DNA from: Cynocephalus volans
Taxonomy: Eukaryota; Chordata; Mammalia; Dermoptera; Cynocephalidae
Assembly: GCF_027409185.1 (NCBI RefSeq)
Contig: NC_084463.1
Location: 160,247,869-160,311,868, forward strand
Length of the DNA stretch: 64,000 nt
Reading direction: 5' to 3'
Shown here: positions 21,314 through 32,275 of the stretch, piece by piece
Layout of the letters: every line of letters starts with the position of its first letter
Numbering within the stretch: the stretch's first letter is position 1
The notes under the pieces: model-generated
What the model saw: only the letters and a program-made list of their open reading frames with translations
The model's database searches: none
Told to the model about the DNA's origin: nothing
Made by a program: the position numbers and the translations under genes

Positions 21314-21908
21314 ATTTTATATATATGTATATGTATAGTCAAAAGATGGCTATATTTTTTGGTGTCTATCTGAGATATATATAAAAATATATATATACAC
21401 ACAGAACTTAAAAATATATACACAAAGGATATTTTTAAGTTCTGTCATAGAGCTTTGGGATGATATAGCTATTGATACACAGAAAGCTAAGCAATTTAAC
21501 AGCAATAACACATACACACATACAAAGCACATACACAATAATTTAACACATACACACATACAAAGCACAAGACTAACTCTAGGAAAAACAAAAAGACAAG
21601 AGAAGAAATGTAATTATAGAGTACTACATGTCTCTCTTGAGAGTAATAGTCACATAATCATAAAAATATAAATATTGAACATTGATTCAACCAATAATGA
21701 TGAAGTAAGTATAATGGCAAGATGGGAGGAGAAGTAATGCATGTGTATTGGTGGGGTGTGTGCACTTGGGGAGCTTAGTACTCAGCTTTCATAGTAGACA
21801 GTGAATACAGGATATGTGTCACGGAGACCGCTAATTGTACCCCATATCATCCTTAGAGAGAGAATTTCATTTTTAAGCTGGGCACATGTCCGTTTAGAAT
21901 TAGGACAC

Positions 21909-22011
21909 TTCAGCTGGTTAGAGCATGGTGCTGATAATACCAAGGTCACCAACTCCAGGTTTCGATCCCAGTCCAGGCTTCAGCCAGCCACGCCCCATCT
22001 CCCCTGCCAAA
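21909..22011 (+). mobile_element. CYN SINE, diverged monomer
   Basis: CAGCTGGTTAGAGCATGGTGCTGATAATACC...CAGCCAGCCACGCCCC; the B-box region is altered and the head is shortened. Confidence 0.8.
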
Positions 22012-22339
22012 AAATAATATTGAGACACCTCCCAACCTCTCTTGCAGCTATATATGACATGACACTAGTTCTAGTCAATGGAATATGAGCAGAAGTATCT
22101 TGTTCAACTTCCAGGAGGTTCCTTTAAAGGGACAGGGTGTGGTAGCTGGAGTATGGGAAGTTATCCTGGACTATGAATCAGATGGTAGCATCTTGCTCAC
22201 TGATCATGGAGCTGTCCTGCCATGGACTGCCAACCTGCAGATTGTGTCGACTTGAGAGAAATAGACACCTAGTCCTAACATACGACTAAAAAATTGAAAC
22301 ATCTGGAAACTAGCAGAATAATTATTTAGAGTTATTGAG

Positions 22340-22865
22340 TTTGTATTAGTTTCCTAAGGTTGCTGTAACAAACATGATGGCTTAAAATAAAGTAAATCTG
22401 GGCTGGCCAGTTAGCTCAGTTGGTTAGACCATGTGCTGATAACACCAAGGTCTGGAGTTTGATCCCTGTACCAGCCAGTCGCCAAAAGAAAAGAAAAAGA
22501 AAAAGAAAAAAGCCCAGAAATGTGTTCTCTCACAGTTCTGGAGGACAGAAGTCTGAAAGCAGGAGGTTAGCAGGTCAGTGCTGCCTCCGAAGGCCCTGCA
22601 GCTTCTGGTGCAGGTGTTCCTTGGCTTGGGGCGGCATGACTCTAATCTCTGCCTCCTCTTCACATGGCCTTCTCCTCTGTGTCTTCTGCTGTTATTGTTG
22701 ACATCTTATTGGTCATTAGATTTAGGTCCCACTCAGATAATCTGGGATGATCTCATCTTGAAATCTTTAACTTAATTACATCTGCAAAGAACTTTTTTCC
22801 AAATAAGGTTGCATTCACAGGTTTTGGGTGGACATAACTTATAGGGAGCCACCATTTATCCTACT
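22340..22865 (-). mobile_element. MaLR/ERVL-type solo LTR, antisense, with a CYN insertion
   Basis: 'gtattagtttcctaaggttgctgtaacaaac' at one end, then 'tctctcacagttctggagg', 'cacatggccttctcctctgtgtc', 'cttaattacatctgcaaag' and 'caaataaggttgcattcacagg'. This is the classic antisense MLT-type order. Confidence 0.82.
22399..22511 (+). mobile_element. CYN SINE, monomer
   Basis: GGGCTGGCCAGTTAGCTCAGTTGGTTAGACC body with an (AAAAG)n tail, inside the LTR. Confidence 0.94.
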
Positions 22866-23088
22866 GCAGAGGTGAATCCCAGAAAACAAAACAGATAAAA
22901 GAGTATAAACAGAGTTTAAACTTTAGTACTACAGTGAGTGATTACCTTTCAAGGAGTGGAAGACTATTGAACCCACTTCAGGGAACATATCCAAAAGAAC
23001 TGAAATCAGAATCTTGAAGAGATTATCTACACTCCCATGTTCATTGCAGCATCAATCACAATAGCCAGTATATGAAAATAACCCAAGG

Positions 23089-23262
23089 GCCGGCCCGTGG
23101 CTCACTTGGGAGAGTGTGGTGCTGATAACACCAAGGCCACGGGTTCGGATCCCTATATAGGGATGGCCGGTTAGCTCACTGGGTGAGCGTGGTGCTGACA
23201 ACACCAAGTCAAGGGTTAAGATCCCCTTACCGGTCATCTTTAAAAAAAAAAAAAAAAAAACC
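23089..23262 (+). mobile_element. CYN SINE, dimer
   Basis: Near-consensus two-unit copy with A18 tail; AACCCAA duplicated at the ends. Confidence 0.96.
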
Positions 23263-23307
23263 AACCCAAGTGTCCTTCAACAGATGAATGGATAAAGACA
23301 ATGTGGT

Positions 23308-23316
23308 ATGCGCGCG

Positions 23317-23350
<34 letters not shown>
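23308..23350. repeat. (GC/CA)n alternating purine-pyrimidine tract
   Basis: GCGCGCGCACG followed by about 15 CA units, inside the old L1. Confidence 0.95.
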
Positions 23351-23351
<1 letters not shown>

Positions 23352-23514
23352 TCAGTGGAATATTATTCACCCTTCACCCCTAAAAAGGGAGGTCCTGCCA
23401 TTTGCAACAACACGGATGAGCCTGGAGGACGTTATGCTAAGTGAAATAAGCCAGTCACAGATGGGCGGGTACTGCATGATTCCACTTATGTGAGGTATCT
23501 GTAATAGTCAAACT

Positions 23515-23671
23515 TGGGCTGGCCAGATGGCTCAATTGGTTAGAGCATGGTGCTGATAACACCAAGGTCAAGGGTTCGAATCCTCCTTTCTCAGAGGGTT
23601 AAAATAACTTCCTGTCCAGGGTTTGATCCCTGTACCAGCCAGCTGCAAAAAAAAAAAAAAAAAAAAAAAAG
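23515..23671 (+). mobile_element. CYN SINE monomer with a duplicated B-box region
   Basis: GGGCTGGCCAGATGGCTCAATTGG head. Two B-box-like stretches (AAGGGTTCGAATCC and AGGGTTTGATCCC) are separated by about 35 bp. A26 tail; GTCAAACT flanks. Confidence 0.9.
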
Positions 23672-24356
23672 TCAAACTCATAGAAGCAGAGAACACAATA
23701 GTGGTTGCCAGGGCTGGGTGAGGAGGAATGGGAAGTTGTTTTCAATGGATATAAAGTTTCAGTTATGCTAAATTAATAAATTCTAGAATTATGCTATACA
23801 ACAGTTCCTATAGTTAATACAATACTGTGCACTTCAAAATTTAAGAGGATAGATCTCACATAGAGTGTTCTTATCACTCCACCCCTCCCCAAAAAAAGGG
23901 AGGCAGGACACAGGAAACCCTGGGAGGTGTTGGATGTGTCTATTACCTAGATCATGGTGATGGTACCATGAGTGTTTCCATGTGTCCAAATTCATCAAAT
24001 TGGACACCGCAGGAAACATGTGCAGTTATCTGCCAGTGAAGACCCTCGGCCTGCATAAACTTGCAATTTCAGGGCTGACTGTCCATGTCTCACTTCGAAG
24101 GTCACTCTGAGGAGGGAGCATCTGCGCTGTGCTTGCTGCCAGGCTAATTTGAGACATTGTGTCTCCAGCTGAGGTCTCGCTGCAGCCCCAAGCCCACCAG
24201 GTCTTCTCTGCTCACTGCTGGGGGCACTGCCACTATTGCCAAGGGACCCACACTGTCTCCTTCTGAAAAAAAACAGCCTCTCCAGAGCAAGCCGATCACT
24301 AGTGCTGGGGAGGAAGAGAGAAAGAAGAGGTCCAGGAAAGTCCTGGTTCTTCCCCA

Positions 24357-24836
24357 GTGTGGTAGGCAGCCTCCAGGATGGCCGCCAGTGAGCCCTCTGC
24401 CTGGGTTAATCCTTGTGTCATCCCCTCCCCTTGAGCATGGGCTGAACCTAGTAACTTGCCTCCAATGAACAGAACATGGCAAACATAACAGGATGTCATT
24501 TCTGAAATTAGGTTACACAAAGACCGTGGCTTTCCTATTGCTCACCTTTTCTTGCTCTCTAGCTTGCTTTCTCTGAGGGAAGCCAGCTGCTATGTTTTTT
24601 GCTGGTTTGTTTTCATGGTACTGGGATCAACCTTGGTGCTATGCTGTCCCAAGTGAACTAACCAGCCAGCCATGAACAACAGCTCGATTGCTGCCCTGTG
24701 TGAGACGCTGAGCCAGAGGCATGCAGCTAAGTCACGCCCAGATATCTGACCCACAGAAACTGTGGGACAATAAATGTTTGTTGCTTAAGGCACTAAGGTT
24801 TGGAGTAATTTGTTATGTAGCAGCAGATCACTAATA
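24357..24836 (+). mobile_element. MLT1-type MaLR solo LTR, with a CYN insertion
   Basis: 'tggtaggcagcctccaggatggcc...taatccttgtgtcatcccctccccttgagc' at the 5' side; 'ctgtgggacaataaatgtttgttgcttaaggc...taatttgttatgtagcagcagatcactaataca' at the 3' side. Confidence 0.8.
24599..24672 (-). mobile_element. CYN SINE, internally deleted
   Basis: TTCATGGTACTGGGATCAACCTTGGTGCTATGCTG...AACTAACCAGCCAGCC inside the MLT1-type LTR. Confidence 0.8.
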
Positions 24837-25222
24837 CACCCAGATAGCGATTTCTAGGATATGCGGAAGGCTTATGCCATAGTGGTAGCTGTGTTTACAA
24901 ACTTAAGAATTCACATATATTAGCACTTATTCCTCCTCAAGAATCAACATTTCCTCCCACTTCTTTTATTCTGTTTATGTTTTTAAATACTATCAAACTA
25001 TAGTGACAGTTACAAATTCTATTTTTTCAGCTTAATATGGTGCAAGCATTTTCTCACCTCATTAGGCGTCAAAACATTCTTTATTCTCAGCAGCTCTTCA
25101 GTAGTCCACCATGAGTGTACCAACATTAATTTAATCGCTCTCCTCTTTTATTTGTTTTGAGCTTAAGGTAGAATACAGGGAAGGTCAAAGGCAGGACAGC
25201 CTGCAGTTAAGTGCTCCTGATT

Positions 25223-25343
25223 GGTTTTTGTTGTTTTTTGGAGGTTTGTTTTTGTTTTTGGCAGCTAGCCATACAGGGAACAAACCCTGGACCTTGGTGT
25301 TATCAGCTCCACGCTCTAACCAACTGAGCTAACTAGCCAGCCC
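25223..25343 (-). mobile_element. CYN SINE, monomer
   Basis: T-rich tail, GGCAGCTAGCCATACAGGGAACAAACCC..., flanked by TGCTCCTGATTG (25211-25222 and 25344-25355). Confidence 0.94.
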
Positions 25344-25355
25344 ATGCTCCTGATT

Positions 25356-25480
25356 GTTGAACCAAGTCTATACTGTCTCCTAGCTGTGTGACCTTGGGCA
25401 TGTTACTTAACTCTTCTGGGCCTCAGTTTCCCCTTCTGAACATGGGGTGATAACCATAATTACTCCACGGTTATGAGAGG
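25356..25480 (+). mobile_element. MIR SINE
   Basis: 'agctgtgtgaccttgggcatgttacttaactcttctgggcctcagtttcccc' is the MIR core. Confidence 0.85.
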
Positions 25481-25789
25481 CATAACTGATCGAGCTAATC
25501 CAAGTAAAACACAGCACAGCGCCTGACATGTTTTACAGTACATAGACATAAGCCAGACCATGGTATTCGCATCAGCATTGAGTCTTGGTCCACGGTGCAC
25601 AGATATGTGGTCAAATGTTATTCTGTGAGTATGTTTTTGAATGAAATCAACATTTAAATTGGTGAGCTTTGGGTAAAGCAGATTGCCTTCATAATGTGGG
25701 TGGGCATCCTCCAATCAGTTGAAGGCCTGACTAGAACAAAAACTGACCTTCCTCAACGGAGAGTGAATTCTTCAGCAGACGGCATTCAG

Positions 25790-25923
25790 ACCTGAGCTGC
25801 AACTTTGGCTGTTTCCTGGGTCTCCAGCCCGCCAGTCCATCCTGTAGATTTTGGACTTGCCAGCCTCCAGAATCACCCGAGCCAATTTCTTAAAATAAAT
25901 TTCTCTCTCTATTCACGTAGAAT
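25790..25923 (+). mobile_element. MaLR-type LTR 3' fragment
   Basis: 'ttttggacttgccagcctccagaatcacccgagccaatttcttaaaataaatttc' is an LTR 3' end. Confidence 0.6.
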
Positions 25924-25938
25924 ACAATCAAAGCTTTA

Positions 25939-26111
25939 TTTATTTATTTATTTTTAAAAAGATGACCGGTAAGGGGATCTCAACCCTTGGCTTGGTGTCG
26001 TCAACACCACACTCACCCAGTGAGCCAACCAACCATCCCTATATGGGATCCGAACCTGTGGCCTTGGTGTTATCAGCACCGCACTCTTCCGAGGGAGCCA
26101 CGGGCTGGCCC
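25939..26111 (-). mobile_element. CYN SINE, dimer
   Basis: Two-unit element with ACAATCAAAGCTTTA at 25924-25938 and 26112-26126. Confidence 0.96.
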
Positions 26112-26161
26112 ACAATCAAAGCTTTAAACAACCAGTCAGAGCAAAAAGGACTGGAAAACAC

Positions 26162-26167
26162 TTTAAT
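26162..26167 (-). terminator. BATF2: Candidate BATF2 poly(A) signal ATTAAA
   Basis: ATTAAA on the minus strand about 1.2 kb 3' of the BATF2 stop. No AATAAA lies closer outside SINE tails, so this is a weak candidate for the transcript end. Confidence 0.3.
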
Positions 26168-27029
26168 TAATTTACCATCACATATGTGTCCAGGCTTGTA
26201 TTCAGCATCCAGGAGTGTGTTAGATGCTAACATAGTGTCTTGCTTATGTGTGTGTGAAAATCTGGGTGAAGAGCTGGGGTTTCTCATCTCAAGCCCCCTT
26301 AGAGTGCTTATCTTGGAGTCTGAGTGACAAACCCTCTCTTGGAGCAGGCTGAGCTCCACCTCATCCCTGGACCCTGTTCCTCCAGCTGCCATAAGCCCAG
26401 GCCAAAGAGCAATAAGGGGAGCTACAGAGGAGGGCCCTGAGGGCAAGGGGGGCCACACTGGGATGGAGCGCTCCTGGAGAAGACACAGGCCTCACTGCTG
26501 CTGAGTTCAAGTCCAGCACTGACTAAAAATGACTTTGCACCTGGCCCCTCCTTCATTCTTTCCTCCTGCTTTTTGTGTGTGAGATGAATGGCTCTCAGAA
26601 GTCCACCCGCCACAGCCTTGGGAGTCAGGGGAGCAGAAAGCTATTTTGAAACAGCTTGGAGAGCTGAGCCTGTGGAATCTCCACAAGATCTTGGTATGGC
26701 TATTGGTGCCCAGCCTGCAGAAATCTCAGAGGGGCCTGGTCCGGGCCTCTCCCTAACTCCAACCCACAGGTTCCATTTCTTGGTACTGAAAACACAACTA
26801 GGGGAATAAAGAGTCTACTCCTGGGCTTTTGCTTGGCCTTCCCCAAAAGCTTGGACTCTACACAGGCAGGTCCCAGCCAGGGTGGGGTTTCTAGGACTGC
26901 AGGGCTCTGGCTCCAGGAATCATAAAGCAGAGGGGAGAGCCCCTCTCTGCTCCTAGCACCAAACCTCCGCACAGCAGCCCTGTTTGCAGGACTTCAGCCC
27001 CTAAGGCACCTGGACCAGATCTCACCAGG

Positions 27030-27215
27030 AGAGGGAGAAGCAGATGGTGGTGTTTCAAGAAAAGCTGTGTGACCTCAGACATATCACTTGGCTTCTCTGA
27101 GCTTCTGTTTCTTTTTCTGGAAAAGCAGAGTGATAATCTTGATTTTGCAGGGTGACTGTGAGGTTGAAATAAGATAGTGGCAGTGTCAAGGCCTGCTACA
27201 GTGGTAGGCACTCAG
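27030..27215 (+). mobile_element. MIR SINE in the BATF2 3' region
   Basis: 'gctgtgtgacctcagacatatcacttggcttctctgagcttctgtttc' and 'gtgaggttgaaataagatag' in MIR order. Confidence 0.7.
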
Positions 27216-27359
27216 TGATGGCTTTCTTTTCCCTGGTGAAATCCTGGGCCAGGTGGTCAGCCAAGAAGGAAAGCCCCCAGTAGCAATGGAGGAGATGCTT
27301 GTGTGCTGCAGCTGCCTCCTGAGCCCAAGGAAGGGGCCAGCCCAGCTCCAGGGATGAGA

Positions 27360-28043
27360 TTAGAGGTGAACTTGAGCAGAGGAGAGCAGAGGGAAGGCCA
27401 GGAGAGGTTGGGGGCTGAGATCTACATCCAGTCCTTGCCAATCTGCTGCTGAGAAAGCAGGTTTGTGCTCTCTGCTCTGCAGACATTCATGCCCCAAAGC
27501 AGTTGAAGGGTTGTGGGCAGAGGACTCCAGCTTCCCCCCGGTGGGGTGCTCCAGCCCAAGGGGCTGTGGAGGGGCAGGTTGGGCTGGGGGGCTGGACAGG
27601 AGGGCACTGAGCTTAGAGGAAGACCCCAGCAGGCTGCAGTCTGTGGGTGACGCAGACAGGACCGAGCTGGGGGACAGCTGCGCAGGCAGTGTAGTCACCA
27701 CAGCGGGGCCAAGGGACAGCGAAAGCAGAGGGAATGGAAGGAGGCTGGGAGAATCATGAGGTGGAGGACCTGGAGAGCATTGTTGAGCTGGGAGAGAGGA
27801 GACTGGGGCCTGGAACAGGCCCGGCTGCCCCTGGCAGCCATGTTGTCCTTTAGGTACGGGGCCCAGGGGCTGCTCAGCTTGGCCCCAGCTGCCAGGGGGC
27901 ATGGGAGCCAAGCAGGAGGCATGGTCCATGGGGCACAGGCACTCATGCACATGCAGGGTTCGGCTCCACCACACCAGCTCAGACTGCAGGGCCTGGATCT
28001 CCTTCCGCAGGGCATGGTTGTGTTTCTCCAGGGACTCGTGCTG
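27360..28043 (-). CDS. BATF2: BATF2 coding exon 3 (leucine zipper end and C-terminal tail)
   Basis: The acceptor CTCCCCCAG is followed by CAGCACGAGTCC, giving QHESLEKHNHALRKEIQALQ and WWSRTLHVHECLCPMDHA. These are the zipper heptads and a Trp-Trp stretch typical of BATF2. About 170 residues of Pro/Ser/Leu-rich tail follow, then TAA (27362-27360). It encodes 227 residues plus stop. The longer open frame reaching 28220 runs upstream past the acceptor into intron and is not all coding. The plus-strand frames across this segment are shadows. Confidence 0.95.
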   Translation of the reverse strand, partial: QHESLEKHNHALRKEIQALQSELVWWSRTLHVHECLCPMDHASCLAPMPPGSWGQAEQPLGPVPKGQHGCQGQPGLFQAPVSSLPAQQCSPGPPPHDSPSLLPFPLLSLSLGPAVVTTLPAQLSPSSVLSASPTDCSLLGSSSKLSALLSSPPAQPAPPQPLGLEHPTGGKLESSAHNPSTALGHECLQSREHKPAFSAADWQGLDVDLSPQPLLAFPLLSSAQVHL

Positions 28044-28249
28044 CTGGGGGAGAAGCAGATGGGTGGGAAGAGGGATGTCAGCCAGTAACAGGGGACCAGC
28101 ACCAGCCATGTCCCCCTCCAGGGTCCTTGATTTCAGGGGAAAGATGCTACCACCTTCTGAATGTCCAAGCTGGGACTCCTTGGCTACCCTCCAGCCGCTG
28201 GAGTCACCACCGCCCACCAAGTCTCCCCCATTCTACTCCCTAAGATTGC

Positions 28250-28690
28250 TCACATCTGCCCTGCTTTCTGTCCCCACTGCTGGTTCCCTGAGCTGGCACC
28301 ATTTCTTGCCTGGGATCTCCACTGGTCTCCTAACTAGTGTGCCCCCAAACCACCCCATTCTCTTGGCCCAGAGTAAGCATATGGCAATGTGTCATCAATT
28401 GCAGGTTAAAACCCTTTAAAGTCTCCCACCACTCCCTGGGTCCAAACTCCCTGTCATGGGACTTGAGGTCTGCATGGTGGCCCCAGTTCAGCCCTCCAGC
28501 TTTTTCTCTCCCGCCTTCTTTCTGGCTCCCCTCTCTTCCTGTCCCTCAAATGGACTCTGCCTCCTCACCACACTTCCTGTCTCCTCTGCTGAGACACTCT
28601 TTTGGCACCCCCACATCTCCTACATCCCCCTGCCCCGTGCTAATCCTGATATAGCCTTCATGTAGCAACTTCGATGTCATTCCATCCTGG
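28250..28690 (+). mobile_element. L2 LINE, sense, in BATF2 intron 2
   Basis: 'gggatctccactggtctcctaacta', 'ttgcaggttaaaaccctttaaagtctcccacc', 'tggcccccagttcagccctcc'-like order; diverged. Confidence 0.6.
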
Positions 28691-28906
28691 ACACATTGAG
28701 TCTGCTTAATGCTACTTCCAGACCTCCCCAGTGCCCAGAACTCACCCACCAAAACACTGTGGGGGGAATCCCACACACTTTGGTGGGTGAGTTGTGGGCA
28801 CTGTGGGAGGATTCACTGGTATGTCCTGTTTGGCATCCCTGAGTCAGCATTATTAAGTTCTGTTCTGCTGAATGTCAGGTTCTGACAATAATCAATGTGC
28901 AGTTCT

Positions 28907-29080
28907 TTTTTTTTTTTTTTTTAAAGATGACCGGTAAGGGGATCTTAACCCTTGACTTGGTGTTGTCAGCACCACGCTCTCCCAAGTGAACTAACCGGCC
29001 ATCCCTATATAGGGATCCGAACCCGTGGCCTTGGTGTTACCAGCACCACACTTGCCCAAGTGAGCCACAGGCTGGCCCTG
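28907..29080 (-). mobile_element. CYN SINE, dimer
   Basis: Two-unit element with target duplication ATGTGCAGTTCT (28895-28906 and 29081-29092). Confidence 0.95.
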
Positions 29081-29262
29081 ATGTGCAGTTCTAAATAACC
29101 ATGTATGATGACAATACTGGTAAAAATGCAGACAATTTTATTTCCACGTGTTCATAAGGCTGAATAACTTGAACGACTTCCTTCGGTCCCCTGCCCCTCC
29201 TTTTCTGGACACTTTAAAAGAAGAAGTTGCAAGAGTGATTTGCATAATAATGTGTTTAGGTC

Positions 29263-29314
29263 ATGGACTCAAAGTTCTTTTTTTTTTTTTTTTTTTTTAT
29301 GGACTCAAAGTTCT
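29263..29314. mobile_element. Tail-only retroposition: T20 tract with a perfect 16-bp duplication
   Basis: ATGGACTCAAAGTTCT at 29263-29278 is repeated exactly at 29299-29314, separated only by 20 T residues. This is what a retroposon insertion truncated to its poly(A) tail leaves behind. Confidence 0.9.
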
Positions 29315-29399
29315 GACAGAAAGCCACCAGCGGCCCCACTCGCAGGCTGATTTCTGCATGTGGAATGATGGATGTTTCTAAAGTGTATTATTAGGTCAT

Positions 29400-29690
29400 T
29401 AGGTCACCCTTCACCTAAATACTCCAAAGTCTTCAACTCACCTCCAGGAATTGACTCATTCATTCATTCATTTGCCACCTTCAGATCTCAAGTCTCATGA
29501 CAGGGAGTTTGGACATTCGAGATGGCTCAAATGTCACTACTCAGGGAGGGCTCCCTAGTTAAATCTCTACCACCCCACCCCACCCACTCCCTCCCCTCTT
29601 GTCTACTTTATTTTTTCCCATAGCCATTATCACCATCTGACATCCAGAATACTTTATGGATCAGTTATTTGTCTGTCTGGCTTCCCTACA
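29400..29690 (+). mobile_element. L2 LINE 3' region, sense
   Basis: 'ccttcagatctcaagtc...gtcactactcagggagggctccc...catagccattatcaccatctgacatcc' in L2 order. Confidence 0.75.
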
Positions 29691-30025
29691 AGAATATGTA
29701 CGAGCCCTGTGGGGTGAGAGTGGGGTGGGATTTTGTTTGCCGCGTTCGCAGCTGACTCTCCATCCTCGATAGGCATTTCTGGAAGGAAGAAATAAGTGAG
29801 TGCATGGAGTCTCCTAGGCACCACCCCGAGCACCAGTCCTCACCTTGCCTGGTCTGCAGGGTGCTGCTTCCCCACGCACGTGCCAGCACTGTTGAATTTG
29901 CCCCCACAGCCTTTTCTTACCTTCATCCACTTGGAAAATTCCTATTCATCCTTCAAGACCCCCTCAGACTTCATCTCTCTCTCTCTTTTTTTTTTTTTTT
30001 TTTACCAAAGATGCCACTAGATATG

Positions 30026-30597
30026 TGCTATGGATTAAATTGTGTCCTCCCCCACCCCCAATTTATATGTTGAAGCCTTAACCTCCGATATGACTGTATT
30101 TAGAGATAAGGCTTTTAGAGGGGCCGGCCCGTGGCTCACTCGGGAGAGTGTGGTGCTGACAACACCAAGGCCACGGGTTCGGATCCCATATAGGGATGGC
30201 CGGTGGCTCACTTGGGAGAGCGTGGTGCTGACAACACCAAGTCAAGGGTTAAGATCCCCTTACCGGTCATCTTTAAAAAAAAAATAATGAGAGAGAGAGA
30301 GAGATAAGGCTTTTAGGAGGTAATTTAGATTAAATGAATTGATAAGGGTGGGGGTCTAATCCTACAGGACTGGTGACCTGAAAAGAGGAAGGGAGACAGA
30401 TCACTCTCCTCCCACACTCGCTGAGGAAAGCCCATGTGCACACGGCGAGGAAGCGGCCAAGGCAGAGAGCTCTCACCGGGAACTGAATTAACTGGCACCC
30501 TGATCTTGGACTTTCCAGCCTCCAGAACCATGAGAAGTAAATGTCTGCTGTTTAAGCCACCCTGTTGATGGTATTTCATTATGGCAGCTGTTAAATG
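30026..30597 (+). mobile_element. MLT1-type MaLR solo LTR, split by a CYN dimer
   Basis: TGCTATGGATTAAATTGTGTCC...ATATGTTGAAGCCTTAACCTCC then, after the SINE, 'gatcttggactttccagcctccagaacc...gtctgctgtttaagccaccctg...catt atggcagctgtt'. No internal sequence. Confidence 0.9.
30119..30299 (+). mobile_element. CYN SINE, dimer, inside the MLT1-type LTR
   Basis: Both units begin with GTGGCTCACT, unlike most copies where the second begins with TTAGCTCA or TTCGCTCA. Target duplication AGAGATAAGGCTTTTAG at 30102-30118 and 30300-30316; A-rich then (GA)n tail. Confidence 0.95.
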
Positions 30598-30705
30598 AAA
30601 AGTATAGGAGGCCGTTGTTTTGGGCTAAGTTTCTGCACTAGGCCCCAGTAGACAGGAAAAGATAAGGAAGTTCCCTCCGCTTTAATCTTGTCCCCACAGG
30701 TAGCT

Positions 30706-30808
30706 TTTTTTTTTTTTTTTTTTTGCTCGTGGTCAGTAAGGGTGTCCAAACCAGTGACCTCGGTGTTGTAAGGCTTCTCTCTAACCAACTGAGCTAACAG
30801 GACAGCCC
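30706..30808 (-). mobile_element. CYN SINE, monomer
   Basis: T20 tail, GGTCAGTAAGGGTGTCCAAACC..., ends AACAGGACAGCCCC. Confidence 0.88.
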
Positions 30809-30822
30809 CTAAGAAAAGTAGC

Positions 30823-30989
30823 ATTTTTTTTTTTTTAAGATGACTGGTAAGGGGATCTTAACCCTTGGCTTGGTGTTGTCAGCACGACGCTCAGCCAGTG
30901 AGCGAACCGGCCATCCCTATACAGGATCCGAACCCATGGCCTTGTTGTCACCAGCACCACACTCTCCCGAGTGAGCCACGGGCCAGCCC
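30823..30989 (-). mobile_element. CYN SINE, dimer
   Basis: Two-unit element flanked by AGAAAAGTAGC (30812-30822 and 30990-31000), immediately beside the preceding monomer. Confidence 0.95.
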
Positions 30990-31289
30990 AGAAAAGTAGC
31001 TTTGAAATGACTAGTACACTTCTTTGCTACTGCTTTCTTCATCCCTTCTCTGTCTATAAAGCCAATCCCTTCTGCTCAGCTCATCAGAACACTTTCTGCC
31101 TTTTATGGAACAAAGTGTTGCCTGATTCTAGAAGTGCAATAAAGCCAATTGAGATCTTTAAACTGTTTGTAGTAATTTTGTCCTTCGACACAGTGTGAAA
31201 AGACTCATTAGTCTTTTCATGCACTATGTGTTGCCCCTACCTATGTGTTCCCGGAGCACTTTATTCTGACTCTACGATTCACTCAACAG

Positions 31290-31800
31290 TGAATTATTGA
31301 GCCTCTTCTCTTTGCCAGGCACCGTTATAGACAGTGGGGAAACAGCAGGGAGCAGAATAGTCCCTGCCCTCATGGAGCTCAGGAGGAAGACCGTATGGAA
31401 TAAAAGGTCAATGCTAAGAAGAAAGAAGAAAAAGCAGGTAAGAGAAGAGTGGTTGGGCTGGCTGGTTAGCTCAGTTGGTTGGAGTGCGGCTGTGTAACAC
31501 CAAGGTCAAGGGTTTGATCCCTATTCTGGCCAGCCACAGAAAAAAAAGAAAAAGAGAGAGAGAAGAGAGGTCTCTTTAGATTGGATGGTTTAGAAGGACC
31601 CTTCTGAAGAGGTAACATTGAACAAAGACAACAACAGAAAGGAGTGAGGTTGAGCAAGCTGCTATCTAAGGGAAGAGCCTTCAGGCAGAAGGAACAGCAG
31701 GGCATAGTCCCTGAAGCTGGAAGGTGCTTGGCCTGTTAAGGAAGGTGAGGCTGGAGTGGAGCAACAGGATGCCAGAAGAAGAGGGCAGAGCGGTGGGGTG
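31290..31800 (-). mobile_element. L2 LINE, antisense, with a CYN insertion
   Basis: 'ctttgccaggcaccgttatagacagtggggaaacagcagggagcagaatagtccctgccctcatggagctc' starts the antisense L2; it continues past the SINE to 'aaggtgcttggcctgttaaggaagg'. Confidence 0.85.
31455..31557 (+). mobile_element. CYN SINE, monomer
   Basis: GGGCTGGCTGGTTAGCTCAGTTGGTTGGAGTG body, A/G-rich tail; GAAGAGTGGT / GAAGAGAGGT flanks. Confidence 0.94.
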
Positions 31801-32275
31801 GAGGTTGCAGAGAGCATAGGGCCTTTGGGTGCAGAGGACTGAATTTTCCTCCTCACTGTAAGGACTAATGTACGTGCAGCCCTCCCGCATCCAGGTCCTG
31901 AGCCCAGCTCTTAATCCTCTCCCCCAACTACTGGAGGCCTCCCTGCACAGAGGAAGAAGGGAGGCTCCCAGGGACAGGTAACAGTCCAATGTCAAGCAGC
32001 AATTGCTGTGGAGCCCTCCCCTCCCCCACCGGGCTGCTTCCCTCCCATCGGGTGTCTCCTTTAGTCTCCACGGGGATCCCACCAGAGGGCAGGGATTGTG
32101 GTGCCCATTTTCAGATGAGGAGAGGAAGCCTGCCCATCTTAACCTTGAGCCAGAGTTCTCACAGTGTGGTCTTGGCCACCCACCCACCCATGGGGGGACT
32201 AATCACAGTGCAGGTCCCTGGGCCCTGCCCCAGCCTCAGGAGATGGGATCTGGTGGGAGAGGAAGAATCTGCATT

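Larger units (their letters stand above)
22870..24010 (+). mobile_element. Old L1 LINE, sense 3' portion, with two CYN insertions
   Basis: 'cccatgttcattgcagcatcaatcacaatagccag', 'gtgtccttcaacagatgaatggataaag', 'tgccatttgcaacaacacggatg', 'gtggttgccagggctggg', ending near 'ccaaattcatcaaattgg'. The three pieces are collinear across the SINEs. Confidence 0.88.

Noticed and set aside
28043-28220. Upstream part of the long BATF2 exon 3 frame
   Set aside because: It lies before a good CTCCCCCAG acceptor and does not resemble BATF2. Exons 1 and 2 supply the real N-terminus.
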